Source: Flavobacteriales bacterium UBA1494 (lineage in GTDB: Bacteria > Bacteroidota > Bacteroidia > Flavobacteriales_E > Vicingaceae). Taken from it: 64,000 nucleotides of DNA. The notes under the pieces are model-generated. The model had not been told where the DNA came from. It saw only the letters and a list, made by a program, of their open reading frames with translations, and did not search any database. Below are positions 9,422 through 17,195 of the stretch, in pieces (within the stretch, counting starts at the first letter, position 1; each line of letters begins with the position of its first letter). Both the position numbers and the translations under genes were made by a program. Location of the stretch: positions 35,593-99,592 of the forward strand of contig CAJJAT010000023.1 in assembly GCA_905182175.1 (NCBI GenBank). The letters run 5' to 3'.

Positions 9422-11329
9422 TTATATCACATTGTCCATAATTTGTTGAACTACTTCAGGATTCAATAAAGTACTCGTATCTCCTAAATTACTCGTGTCT
9501 TTTTCTGCAATTTTTCTGAGAATTCTTCGCATTATTTTGCCACTTCTGGTCTTTGGTAAACCATTGGTAAATTGAATTTTATTCAACTTTGCAATGGGCC
9601 CTATTCTATCGGTAATTAATTGATTGATCTCCTTTCTGAGGTTCTCATGATCTCTGCTTTCGCCTATTTCTTTTAGCGTAACGTAACCGTATAGAGCATT
9701 TCCTTTAATGTCGTGCGGAAAACCAACAATGGCACTTTCTGCAACTGCAGGGTGCTCGTTAATTGCATCTTCAATTGGTGCTGTTCCCAAATTGTGACCG
9801 CTCACGATAATTACATCGTCTACCCTTCCAGTAATTCGATAGTAACCTACTGCATCTCTGCGAGCACCGTCACCTGTAAAATACATGTTTTTAAAAGTAC
9901 TAAAATAGGTTTCTCTGTATCTGTCATGATTCCCATAAATGGTTCTCGCCATTGCGGGCCACGGAAATTTAATCACCAAACGACCTTCCCTTTGGTTTTC
10001 AACTATTTCTTCACCTTGTTCGTCCATTAAAGCCGGTTGAACGCCAGGCAAAGGCAGTGTAGCAAAAGTTGGTATGGTAGGAGTTGAATATGGAATTGGG
10101 CTAATCATTATTCCACCTGTCTCGGTTTGCCACCAGGTATCTACTATCGGGCTTTTTTGCTTTCCTACATGGTCGTTATACCAATGCCACGCCTCTTCGT
10201 TAATGGGCTCCCCTACTGTTCCCAATACTTTTAAACTGCTCAAATCGTGCTTATCAACATACTCTAATTTCTCTTTTGCTAAAGCTCGAATGGCTGTCGG
10301 CGCGGTATAGAACTGAGTTACTTTGTGTTTTTCTACAATTTCCCAAAAGCGACCAAAATCAGGATAAGAAGGAACCCCTTCAAACATAACGGTTGTTGCT
10401 CCATTGGCTAGTGGACCGTACACAATGTAACTGTGTCCGGTAATCCAACCAATATCGGCCGTGCACCAATACACATCATTCTCACGGTATTGAAATACAT
10501 TTTTAAAGGTAAAAGCAGTGTAAACCATGTAACCAGCCGTGGTATGAACCATGCCTTTTGGTTTCCCTGTTGAACCTGATGTGTACAATATAAACAGCGG
10601 ATCTTCTGCATCTACTATTGTTGCTTCACATTCTGAAGAAGCACGATCTAACAAGGGTTGAATCCAAGTGTCCCGTCCTTCTTTCATAGTGACAGTTCCT
10701 CCAGTTCGTTTTACCACCAAACTTTTCTCAATGCCGGGACAAGTCACCAATGCCTCGTCAACAATTCCTTTTAAGTCTATGGTTTTGGTTCCGCGGTACG
10801 AACCGTCAGAACAAATGACCATTTTACAGTCGCAATCGTTAATTCTTGTAGCCAAAGCAGAAGCGCTAAATCCTGCAAAAACGACTGAATGCACTGCTCC
10901 AATTCTAGCGCAAGCCAACACAGAAACCGCCAGCTCAGGAATCATCGGCAAGTAAATGCATACCCGATCTCCTTTTTCAATGCCTTGTGATTTTAACACA
11001 TTGGCAAATCGACAAACTCTTTCATGTAATTCTTTATAAGAGATGCTCTGGGCCGCCTCTTTGGGGTTGTTGGGCTCAAATAAAATAGCAGTTTTATCTG
11101 CTCTGGTCGTCAAATGACGATCGATGCAATTTTCAGTAATGTTAAGCTTTGCTCCACTGTACCATTTAACCTCAGGTTTCGAAAAGTCCCACTCTAGCAC
11201 CTTGTCCCATTTCTTTCTCCATAAGAAATGCTCCTCTGCAATCTCTTCCCAAAAAATTTCAGGGTTACGCACAGACTTGCGGTACACTTGCCAATATTCT
11301 TCTAAATTTTTTATGTGGTAATTGCTCAT
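9422..11329 (-). CDS. acs: Acetyl-coenzyme A synthetase
   Basis: 635 residues, the usual length for AMP-forming acetyl-CoA synthetase. It makes acetyl-CoA from acetate, ATP and CoA through acetyl-AMP. Visible signatures are the P-loop-like LYTSGSTGKPKG (near residue 250), the adenylate motif DTWWQTETGG (near residue 395), TGDGARRD, and the C-terminal TRSGKIMRRILR with the catalytic and acetylatable Lys. The N-terminal ACAS domain is complete. It lies upstream of the CoA-transferase gene on the same strand and may serve acetate scavenging. No clear -33/-7 pair was found upstream. Confidence 0.96.
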   Translation of the reverse strand: MSNYHIKNLEEYWQVYRKSVRNPEIFWEEIAEEHFLWRKKWDKVLEWDFSKPEVKWYSGAKLNITENCIDRHLTTRADKTAILFEPNNPKEAAQSISYKELHERVCRFANVLKSQGIEKGDRVCIYLPMIPELAVSVLACARIGAVHSVVFAGFSASALATRINDCDCKMVICSDGSYRGTKTIDLKGIVDEALVTCPGIEKSLVVKRTGGTVTMKEGRDTWIQPLLDRASSECEATIVDAEDPLFILYTSGSTGKPKGMVHTTAGYMVYTAFTFKNVFQYRENDVYWCTADIGWITGHSYIVYGPLANGATTVMFEGVPSYPDFGRFWEIVEKHKVTQFYTAPTAIRALAKEKLEYVDKHDLSSLKVLGTVGEPINEEAWHWYNDHVGKQKSPIVDTWWQTETGGIMISPIPYSTPTIPTFATLPLPGVQPALMDEQGEEIVENQREGRLVIKFPWPAMARTIYGNHDRYRETYFSTFKNMYFTGDGARRDAVGYYRITGRVDDVIIVSGHNLGTAPIEDAINEHPAVAESAIVGFPHDIKGNALYGYVTLKEIGESRDHENLRKEINQLITDRIGPIAKLNKIQFTNGLPKTRSGKIMRRILRKIAEKDTSNLGDTSTLLNPEVVQQIMDNVI

Positions 11330-11519
11330 GGTGATTTAGTTTTTTTGTTTTGCAAATGCTTTTCGAGCATCAAAATCCAACTTTCTAAAATTAACTAATT
11401 CGGTTTGCAAATTGAGCAAAGGCAGTAGCTTTCATTTTCTGATTATAGAAGGTGGTTAAACCAAGTAATTAGTTCCTCTTTAAGTTTCCATGAAAAAACA
11501 GCATAAAAAAAATATGGAT

Positions 11520-11670
11520 ATACTAATTTATGCCTCATCTATATTTTCCTGATAACAATCAGCCTATTTAAAGATTTTAACATCCTGACTATTAGATTTC
11601 CAATAAATTTTAGCATCATTTATTTTTATATGGTAGGGCGTATTAGATAGCCATACGAAGATCTATAGTA
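11520..11670. repeat. Left flank of a composite repeat (about 150 bp, diverged copy at 12465-12615)
   Basis: This segment shares ordered blocks with 12465-12615: TTTATGCCTCA, then an AAAG...TTTTAACAT-like block, TATTAGATT, TTTTTATAT, and GTATTAGATAGCCATA against CTTATTAGATAGCCATA. The two diverged copies bracket the three 259-bp tandem units, so the whole locus looks like nested duplication. No coding frame is visible. Confidence 0.6.
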
Positions 11671-11680
11671 ATTAAGATAG

Positions 11681-12450
11681 AATACTTTTCTTGAATACCA
11701 ATTCTAATGTGTTAGTTCCCTGAGTCAAAAGCTTTATTTCTTTGCACTTTTATTAGATTGTCAGACTGAGCGCTCCGATTCATTCGAGTGTATCGAAGTC
11801 AAGACAATCTTGGGTACAAATGATTAAATCAACTTACAACAAGATGCAATCGTAAAGCAGCGATGCTCATAATTTACCACACTTCGATACAAATTTTCTG
11901 ATGAAAATTCACTCAGCATGACAAATTATTGAATGATAGAATACTTTTCTTGAATACCAGTTCTAAGGTATTAGTTCCCTAAGTCAAAAGTTTTATTTCT
12001 TTGCACTTTTATTAGATTGTAAGACTAAGTACTCCAATTCATAGGAGTGTATCGTAGTCAAGACAATCTTTGGTACAAATTATTAAATCAACTTGCCACA
12101 CGAGGCAATCGTAAAGCATCGGTGTTCCTAATTCGCTAGACTTCTATACAAATTTTCTAATGAAAATTCACTTATCGTGACAAATTATTTAATGTTAGAA
12201 TACTTTTCTTGAATACCAATTCTAATGTGTTAGTTCCCTAGGTCAAAAGCTTTATTTCTTTGCACTTTTATTAGATTGTCAGACTGAGTGCTCCAATTCA
12301 TTGGAGTGTATCTAAGTCAAGGCTATCTTTGGTACAAATCATTAAATCAAATTCCCACACGAGGCAATCGTAAAGCAGCGATGCTCCTAATTCGCCACAC
12401 TTCGACACAAATTTTCTGGTAAAAATTCACTCAGCGTGACAAATTATTTG
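11681..12450. repeat. Three tandem copies of a 259-bp intergenic unit
   Basis: Units begin with AATACTTTTCTTGAATACCA at 11681, 11940 and 12199, an exact 259-base spacing; the third ends near 12450. Within each unit are two inverted arms related to TTGTCAxxCTGAG...GTATCGAAGT (first unit about 11757-11800 and 11880-11925). They resemble the interspersed TGTCA/CTGAG/TCGAAG palindromic elements common in Bacteroidota. Internal stops in all frames argue against coding. Confidence 0.85.
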
Positions 12451-12464
12451 ACACGAATATCTGC

Positions 12465-12615
12465 ATTTATGCCTCAGGTATAGATTCCTTTGAACAAGCG
12501 GGCTAAATAAAGGTTTTATTTTCTTAACATATTGATTATTAGATTCTGGTATTTTTTAGCACGGCTCGTTTTTATATTGCAGGGCTTATTAGATAGCCAT
12601 ATGGATATCCATCAA
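12465..12615. repeat. Right flank of the composite repeat
   Basis: Diverged direct copy of 11520-11670 that closes the tandem array, ending about 60 bases before tRNA-Arg. Confidence 0.6.
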
Positions 12616-12678
12616 AAATAAACTGTTTTTTTTAAGTCTATATTGGTTCAAAATTTCTACTTTTGCCCTCATCAAAAC

Positions 12679-12752
12679 GGCCTCGTAGCATAATTGGATA
12701 CTGCACCTCGTTACGGCCGAGGAGATTTGGGGTTCGAATCCCTACGAGGTCA
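12679..12752 (+). tRNA. tRNA-Arg (anticodon ACG)
   Basis: A full cloverleaf can be drawn. The acceptor stem GGCCTCG pairs with CGAGGTC (one G-U), with A as discriminator base. The anticodon stem CCTCG/CGAGG encloses loop TTACGGC, giving anticodon ACG, which after A34 deamination reads CGN arginine codons. The T stem TGGGG/CCCTA encloses TTCGAAT. No CCA is encoded. The D arm is short, with three clear pairs. Confidence 0.93.
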
Positions 12753-12764
12753 CTAGATAATAGA

Positions 12765-12797
12765 ATCCCATTTCGTTTATGCGAAATGGGATTTTTT
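12765..12797 (+). terminator. Rho-independent terminator after tRNA-Arg
   Basis: An 11-bp perfect stem ATCCCATTTCG/CGAAATGGGAT with a six-base loop is followed directly by a T run. It starts 12 bases after the tRNA. Confidence 0.9.
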
Positions 12798-12873
12798 GTT
12801 TGACGAAGTTTTTTATCTTGCAACAATTAGCAGACGTTGCAAAACGCAATGAAACAGGGATAAAAGAGACACC

Positions 12874-13455
12874 ATGAACAATACAATCGGTTGGAAAATA
12901 AGTTACAACGCAAAATTCACCTTAACGTTTTGCTTCATTTCAACTTTTTTTTTAATTGCGGATCGACTGACAGGTGGCGGTTGGAATAATGCTCTGGCGT
13001 TGTTACCAGAATTAGGTTGGTCAAGTTTTTACAGAATGTTAAGTTACATTTTTTGTCATGCCAATTTTCAACATTTTACAGGAAACATGCTCTATTTATT
13101 GCTCTTAGGTCCTATTCTCGAAGAAAAATATGGCACAAAAGTGCTTGCGCTAATGACCCTAATTACCGCAATACTGACTGGATTAATTAATGCTCTTTTT
13201 TTTAACGAAGCCATTATTGGAGCTAGCGGAATTGTATTTATGTTCATCGTGCTCTCTTCAATTGTTAACGTAAAAGAGCGAGAAATCCCAATTACTTTTT
13301 TACTCGTTGTCATCATTTATATTGGTGGAGAAGTAATGAATGGTTTTAAAGAGGACAACATTTCTCAGTTTGGTCACATTATAGGCGGTTTTTGCGGTGG
13401 ATTCTTGGGGTATTTATTCAATAAAGCAACTGTAAACAAATCCCAAATAAGTTAG
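12874..13455 (+). CDS. Rhomboid-family intramembrane serine protease (compact)
   Basis: 193 residues with six predicted helices. Rhomboid marks are present in order: CHANFQHFTGNM (His/Asn of helix 2), the serine motif IIGASGIVF (near residue 115), and the catalytic His region FGHIIGGFCGGFLGY near the C terminus. It should cleave membrane-spanning substrates within the bilayer. Unlike the other rhomboids in this window it has no cytosolic extension. It starts 77 bases after the tRNA terminator and about 220 bases before the polyamine/K+ channel locus, so co-transcription with that locus is possible but not shown. Confidence 0.85.
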   Translation: MNNTIGWKISYNAKFTLTFCFISTFFLIADRLTGGGWNNALALLPELGWSSFYRMLSYIFCHANFQHFTGNMLYLLLLGPILEEKYGTKVLALMTLITAILTGLINALFFNEAIIGASGIVFMFIVLSSIVNVKEREIPITFLLVVIIYIGGEVMNGFKEDNISQFGHIIGGFCGGFLGYLFNKATVNKSQIS

Positions 13456-13584
13456 TGGCCAATATAAATTAATCTAATCTATTTATTTTCAGTTTTTTAA
13501 ATATAGAATATATCCATACGTCCTCGAGAAAAACACAGGAGTACCACTCATGTAAAATAATTTAGCAAATTGGGAATATATTGC

Positions 13585-13592
13585 TAAATTTG
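13585..13592 (+). promoter_or_regulatory. Possible -7 box ahead of the polyamine/K+ channel operon
   Basis: TAAATTTG matches TAnnTTTG. The -33 element is poor (TTTAG at 13561-13565). It would give a leader of about 75 bases ahead of the 54-aa gene. It lies in the right arm of a small inverted repeat (ATTTAGCAA/TTGCTAAAT). Confidence 0.3.
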
Positions 13593-13673
13593 TTCGCAGA
13601 TCACTGTGTACGAAAAACAGACGCTTACTTTTAAAGCAAGTAAATCGTTTTAATACTAGCATAAAATTTAAAC

Positions 13674-13838
13674 ATGAATATTAGAAAACTCAAACCTATA
13701 CTGTTCGTTATCTTATTGGTTGCTTTAATTTATGGCTTCCTGAATTTAATGGCTCACATATTCATCCCTCTTGTCCTTATTTTTGCGGCAATATTTATTT
13801 GGCGAAAATACATTAGACCAAGAAGGATACATGACTGA
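13674..13838 (+). CDS. 54-aa membrane peptide overlapping speD
   Basis: An ATG at 13674 opens a 54-codon frame ending TGA at 13836-13838. The product has a basic N terminus (MNIRKLK), one long or two short hydrophobic segments (residues 8-43) and a strongly basic tail (WRKYIRPRRIHD). Its stop lies inside the first codons of speD, whose ATG is at 13831, so the two overlap by eight bases, a pattern of translational coupling. The frame is supported by this overlap, by the membrane-peptide composition and by position at the head of an operon of membrane proteins. No family is recognised; a small subunit or regulator of a neighbour is only a guess. Confidence 0.65.
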   Translation: MNIRKLKPILFVILLVALIYGFLNLMAHIFIPLVLIFAAIFIWRKYIRPRRIHD

Positions 13839-14205
13839 ATTAGGATTACATATTTTGATGGAATTTAAAGATTGTTCCCCTGCAGAACTGAACAATTTAA
13901 AATTACTAGAATCAGAAATGAATCATGCCGCTACCATCGCAGGTGCAACTATCATTAAATCGGTATTTCACCAATTTTCTCCACAAGGAGTAACAGGGGT
14001 TGTGGTAGTAGCAGAAAGTCATTTAGCGATGCACACTTGGCCAGAACACAACTTTGCTGCTGTAGACTTTTTTACGTGTAACCACTCCATGGATTACCTA
14101 AAAGCTTACGCCCATTTAGCCAAAATACTATCCTCGAAAACACACAGCTACGTAACTGTAAGAAGAGGATTAATTGATAAAGAAATTCCGGTTCATGAAG
14201 TATAA
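13831..14205 (+). CDS. speD: S-adenosylmethionine decarboxylase proenzyme
   Basis: 124 residues, the size of the short bacterial/archaeal AdoMet decarboxylase. The enzyme cleaves itself to make a pyruvoyl group and then decarboxylates AdoMet, providing the aminopropyl donor for spermidine-type synthases. Ser63 in AESHLAMHTWPE is the expected pyruvoyl precursor. His68 and Cys83 also fall where the self-processing and proton-donor residues lie in the Thermotoga enzyme. The start at 13831 is preferred over an upstream in-frame ATG at 13771 because the family begins with this ELGLH segment and AGAAGGA lies just before it. It pairs logically with the two aminopropyltransferases at 17196 and 22914. 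Confidence 0.95.
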   Translation: MTELGLHILMEFKDCSPAELNNLKLLESEMNHAATIAGATIIKSVFHQFSPQGVTGVVVVAESHLAMHTWPEHNFAAVDFFTCNHSMDYLKAYAHLAKILSSKTHSYVTVRRGLIDKEIPVHEV

Positions 14206-15025
14206 AAAGCTAAAACGAAGAGCTTACGAAATCCTTGAAAAAGGAGAAGAGAATGACAGCTGGAGCAGGCGGTTCGATCTCTTCATTATTTCACTTATTT
14301 TTTTAAACATCTTTGCCGTAATTGTTGAATCAGTTGATTGGATTGCGATAGCTTATACCAAAGAGTTCTACTACTTAGAAACATTCTCAATTATTGTATT
14401 CACGATTGAATTTATAGGAAGACTGTGGTCCATTACGGCCAACAAAGAACATGCTTCTCCCGCCTTAGGCCGACTAAAATACCTGTTTTCTTTTTATGGA
14501 ATAGTAGATTTAGTTGCCCTGTTACCTGCTTACATCCCTTTATTCTTTGGAGCAGATTTGAGGGTTGTTAGAGGAATTCGAATTTTAAGACTTTTCAGAA
14601 TTTTAAAATTATCGCGCTACAACAAAGCATTCATGCACATTAAAAGAGTAGTCGAAACCACAAAAGAGGAATTATTGATTTCATTAATAGCTGTGCTCAC
14701 ACTTTTGGTAATTGCTTCAAGCCTGATGTACTTTACGGAGCACGATGTTCAACCCGATGTTTTTCCAAACATTCCTGCTACCATGTGGTGGGGAGTAGCC
14801 ACATTAACAACCGTTGGTTATGGAGATGTTTATCCCATCACCGCAGCAGGGAAAATTATGGCTGGAGTAATGGCTATCTTAGGAATTGGAATTTTTGCAT
14901 TGCCAGCAGGAATTTTAGCGAATGGTTTCAACAATACAATTGAAGATTCAGTAGAGGAAAAAAAAGGGAAGAATAAAAAGAAAACACCGCAATGTGACCA
15001 TTGTGGAAAAGAGGTAAAAACGTAA
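14195..15025 (+). CDS. Six-helix voltage-gated K+ channel
   Basis: 276 residues. Helices S1-S4 occupy roughly residues 28-140, and S4 carries regularly spaced arginines (RVVRGIRILRLFRILKLSR, residues 123-141). The pore loop has the K+ selectivity filter TVGYGD (206-211) between S5 and S6. The S6 end is followed by an acidic/basic tail finishing in CDHCGK (267-270), a CxxC that could bind metal. The ATG at 14195 overlaps the end of speD by 11 bases; an in-frame TTG at 14174 is possible but less likely. Being coupled to speD and followed by a membrane aminopropyltransferase suggests channel activity and polyamines are linked. Polyamines block or gate several K+ channels in other organisms; that this happens here is inference. 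Confidence 0.92.
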   Translation: MKYKKLKRRAYEILEKGEENDSWSRRFDLFIISLIFLNIFAVIVESVDWIAIAYTKEFYYLETFSIIVFTIEFIGRLWSITANKEHASPALGRLKYLFSFYGIVDLVALLPAYIPLFFGADLRVVRGIRILRLFRILKLSRYNKAFMHIKRVVETTKEELLISLIAVLTLLVIASSLMYFTEHDVQPDVFPNIPATMWWGVATLTTVGYGDVYPITAAGKIMAGVMAILGIGIFALPAGILANGFNNTIEDSVEEKKGKNKKKTPQCDHCGKEVKT

Positions 15026-15036
15026 AACAAGGAAAT

Positions 15037-15570
15037 ATGGGATTATTTGATTTTTTTAAAAAAGATAAAAAAGAAGAACCTAAAGTTGATTTTACAGTCA
15101 ACGAGATGAAGAAAGGTTTCATTGTAGACTATTCAATGAAAAGTTGGGAAGTGAAAAAAGTTTCGAATTACAATTGGGGGAATAACTACTACAGCAAAGA
15201 ATATATTCTGGATGCCGGAGATGAAAAGATGTTCTTGAATGTTGAAGATGACGATGGATTAGTTTGCTCGATATGGTCTTCAATTGACCTTTTCGATATT
15301 GACCAAAACTTAGCTATTGAAATTAGAACGAACGATGAAGCTCCAAATAAATTACTCTATGCAAATAAAACGTACGTTCGTAAAGAATCTAGCCAAGCAG
15401 TTTGCGTAGAAGAAGGGGTCGAGGGAGAAAGTAAATTAGTAAATTGGACGTATCAGCATTCCGAAAGCAAAGAATGCATTTCCATTAACCGTTGGGGAGA
15501 GGAAGAATTTGATGCATCTGTTGGCACGTACATTAAAGCGAGAGAATTCTCAAACATATTACCGCGATGA
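15037..15570 (+). CDS. DUF4178-like protein
   Basis: 177 residues from the ATG at 15037 (a longer frame from 15001 exists but overlaps the channel gene). It begins MGLFDFFKKDKKEE, a short basic amphipathic start, and continues with a beta-rich domain with tryptophans and acidic loops (YNWGNNYYSKEYIL, VEDDDGLVCSIW) that resembles the DUF4178 family. It is soluble, without a signal peptide. Family function is unknown; it recurs, to my knowledge, beside DUF350 and spermidine-synthase-like genes. It starts 11 bases after the channel stop, and its stop overlaps the next ATG by four bases, so it is part of a tight operon. Confidence 0.7.
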   Translation: MGLFDFFKKDKKEEPKVDFTVNEMKKGFIVDYSMKSWEVKKVSNYNWGNNYYSKEYILDAGDEKMFLNVEDDDGLVCSIWSSIDLFDIDQNLAIEIRTNDEAPNKLLYANKTYVRKESSQAVCVEEGVEGESKLVNWTYQHSESKECISINRWGEEEFDASVGTYIKAREFSNILPR

Positions 15571-16280
15571 TAAAACAACTTACAATAAAAACAATAGGAC
15601 TTACTTTCTTTAGTGGCGCCCTGCTCTTATTGCTTGCTTCCTGCGGAAGCAGAGAATTTAAAAAATCTCCTTTAGATCGTTTCATTGTTGAATTTAAAAA
15701 TGAACTAGCTTATTCTGTCGTCTTATCTGACATGGATGTAGAGGGCACATTTTTCAAAACATACAAGCACAAGTATCAAATTATTCGGGAAAAAGAGGGT
15801 CTTCCTTTTGATACAGAATCTGAGTGGACAGAAGTTGACAAAGATTTTTTCGGAAGGAACGAAGAAAATTTAGGCATGACAATCCTAGAAAAAAATAAAG
15901 ACGGAAAAATATCTAAAACTGCCGCTCCTCCCGGCTACCAGTATGTAGGAAATAAGCAATATGGTGAATGGAGAACAAACAACGGCACTAGCTTTTGGGC
16001 TTTTTACGGACAATACATGTTTATGTCTCATTTGTTTGGCATGAATAGACGCCCAATCTATCGGAGTCATTATAATTCTTACACCACAGGAGGATATTAT
16101 GGAAGCCGAGGATATTATGGCCCTAAGGTTGGAAAGTCCAACATGTATGGAACGAGTTCTGCCCAAACAAAAAAATCTAACCCCGGCTTCTTTCAACGAA
16201 GAGCAACAAGGTCGGGTTGGTCTTCTTCTTCTAGAAACAGTTCGGGAGGAAGGTCAAGAGGTTCAGGTTTCGGCAAATAA
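15567..16280 (+). CDS. Lipoprotein with Gly/Ser/Arg/Tyr-rich tail
   Basis: 237 residues. A signal segment ends in a lipobox (LLASCGS, Cys about residue 27). A globular part with charged and aromatic residues follows (to about residue 140). The last 90 residues are low in complexity: Tyr/Gly-rich (TTGGYYGSRGYYGP) and then Ser/Arg/Gly-rich to the end. It overlaps the DUF4178-like gene by four bases (ATGA) and precedes the DUF350 gene by 27. It is likely a periplasm-facing anchored partner of the membrane proteins in this operon. No family is recognised, and the low-complexity tail could be disordered or interact with the cell wall. Confidence 0.65.
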   Translation: MIKQLTIKTIGLTFFSGALLLLLASCGSREFKKSPLDRFIVEFKNELAYSVVLSDMDVEGTFFKTYKHKYQIIREKEGLPFDTESEWTEVDKDFFGRNEENLGMTILEKNKDGKISKTAAPPGYQYVGNKQYGEWRTNNGTSFWAFYGQYMFMSHLFGMNRRPIYRSHYNSYTTGGYYGSRGYYGPKVGKSNMYGTSSAQTKKSNPGFFQRRATRSGWSSSSRNSSGGRSRGSGFGK

Positions 16281-16307
16281 AGGACATAACGATAAAAATA
16301 GAATAAA

Positions 16308-17177
16308 ATGGAAATCAATTTTTTAGCCATAGCGGATAGTGTCATAACTGGATTAATCTATCTACTCTTGAGTTTTGCGCTTTTTCTTGTGGGAAAGAAA
16401 GTGTACCAATTACTTCACAAGAATATTCGAATAGATCATGAACTGGTAGAAAAGGATAATCTCGCTTTTGCCTTTGCAAATGTTGGATACTATGCCGGTT
16501 TACTGATTGCTATTTCCAGTGTTTACGAAGGCGACGACATTGCCCATATTGTTGATAGTATTATTAGTATCCTGATATATGGGTCTTTGTCCATCGTGCT
16601 TCTCAATTGCTCCATTTTTATTTCAGACAAGGTTTTGCTGAGAAAGTTTTCAGTGGAAAAAGAAATTGTTGAAGATCAAAATGTGGGAACTGGAGTAATC
16701 GAAGGTGCGGTTTGTATTGCAAATGGATTAATTATACATGGCGTATTGGCCGACAACCAAGACAGTTTTATTAATATTTTAATTTTGTGGGCACTCGCCC
16801 AAGTAGCTCTGCTAGTAGTAGGTTGGGTGTACAACCTCATTACTCCTTACGACATTCATGACTACATTGAAAAAGACAACGTAGCCGTTGGAATTGGTTT
16901 TGCAGGAGCACTAGTAGCCATTGCCAACTTAATTCGATTCGGCGCACAGATTGATGCCGACAGCTGGATTGTGGTAGGAGAAAACATGCTACTAGAAACA
17001 GGCATTGGCCTTTTAATGCTGCCTTTGGTGCGTTTTTTAACTGATAAAATACTGCTTCCCGGAAGAAAGCTAACAGACGAGCTAATTAACCAAGAGAAAC
17101 CAAATAACGGTGCTGGAATGGTAGAAGCATTTGCCTATATTGGCGGCTCTATGCTTATTTGCATTAGTTTTTTATAA
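16308..17177 (+). CDS. Tandem DUF350 membrane protein (YjfL-like, two repeats)
   Basis: 289 residues with about eight hydrophobic helices arranged as two DUF350 repeats. The repeats can be seen by matching ELVEKDNLAFAFANVGYYAG with DYIEKDNVAVGIGFAGALVA, and EIVEDQNVGTGVIEGA with a later NGAGMVEAFAYIGG. E. coli YjfL is a single DUF350 protein in an operon with a PspA-like and a glutathionylspermidine-synthase-like gene, so a link between this family and polyamines or membrane stress has precedent. The biochemical role is unknown; a channel or scaffold is possible. It is followed after 18 bases by the membrane aminopropyltransferase. Confidence 0.85.
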   Translation: MEINFLAIADSVITGLIYLLLSFALFLVGKKVYQLLHKNIRIDHELVEKDNLAFAFANVGYYAGLLIAISSVYEGDDIAHIVDSIISILIYGSLSIVLLNCSIFISDKVLLRKFSVEKEIVEDQNVGTGVIEGAVCIANGLIIHGVLADNQDSFINILILWALAQVALLVVGWVYNLITPYDIHDYIEKDNVAVGIGFAGALVAIANLIRFGAQIDADSWIVVGENMLLETGIGLLMLPLVRFLTDKILLPGRKLTDELINQEKPNNGAGMVEAFAYIGGSMLICISFL

Positions 17178-17195
17178 GCAAATTGTCTTTTTAGA

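Noticed and set aside
11681..12450. CRISPR-like array
   Set aside because: Units are 259 bases with no short repeat/spacer structure, and no cas genes are present.
12638..12826. 62-codon minus-strand frame across the tRNA
   Set aside because: It is the reverse complement of tRNA-Arg and its terminator; no protein features.
14174..14194. TTG start for the K+ channel gene
   Set aside because: A good purine run lies before it, but it would deepen the overlap with speD; the ATG at 14195 gives the natural family start.
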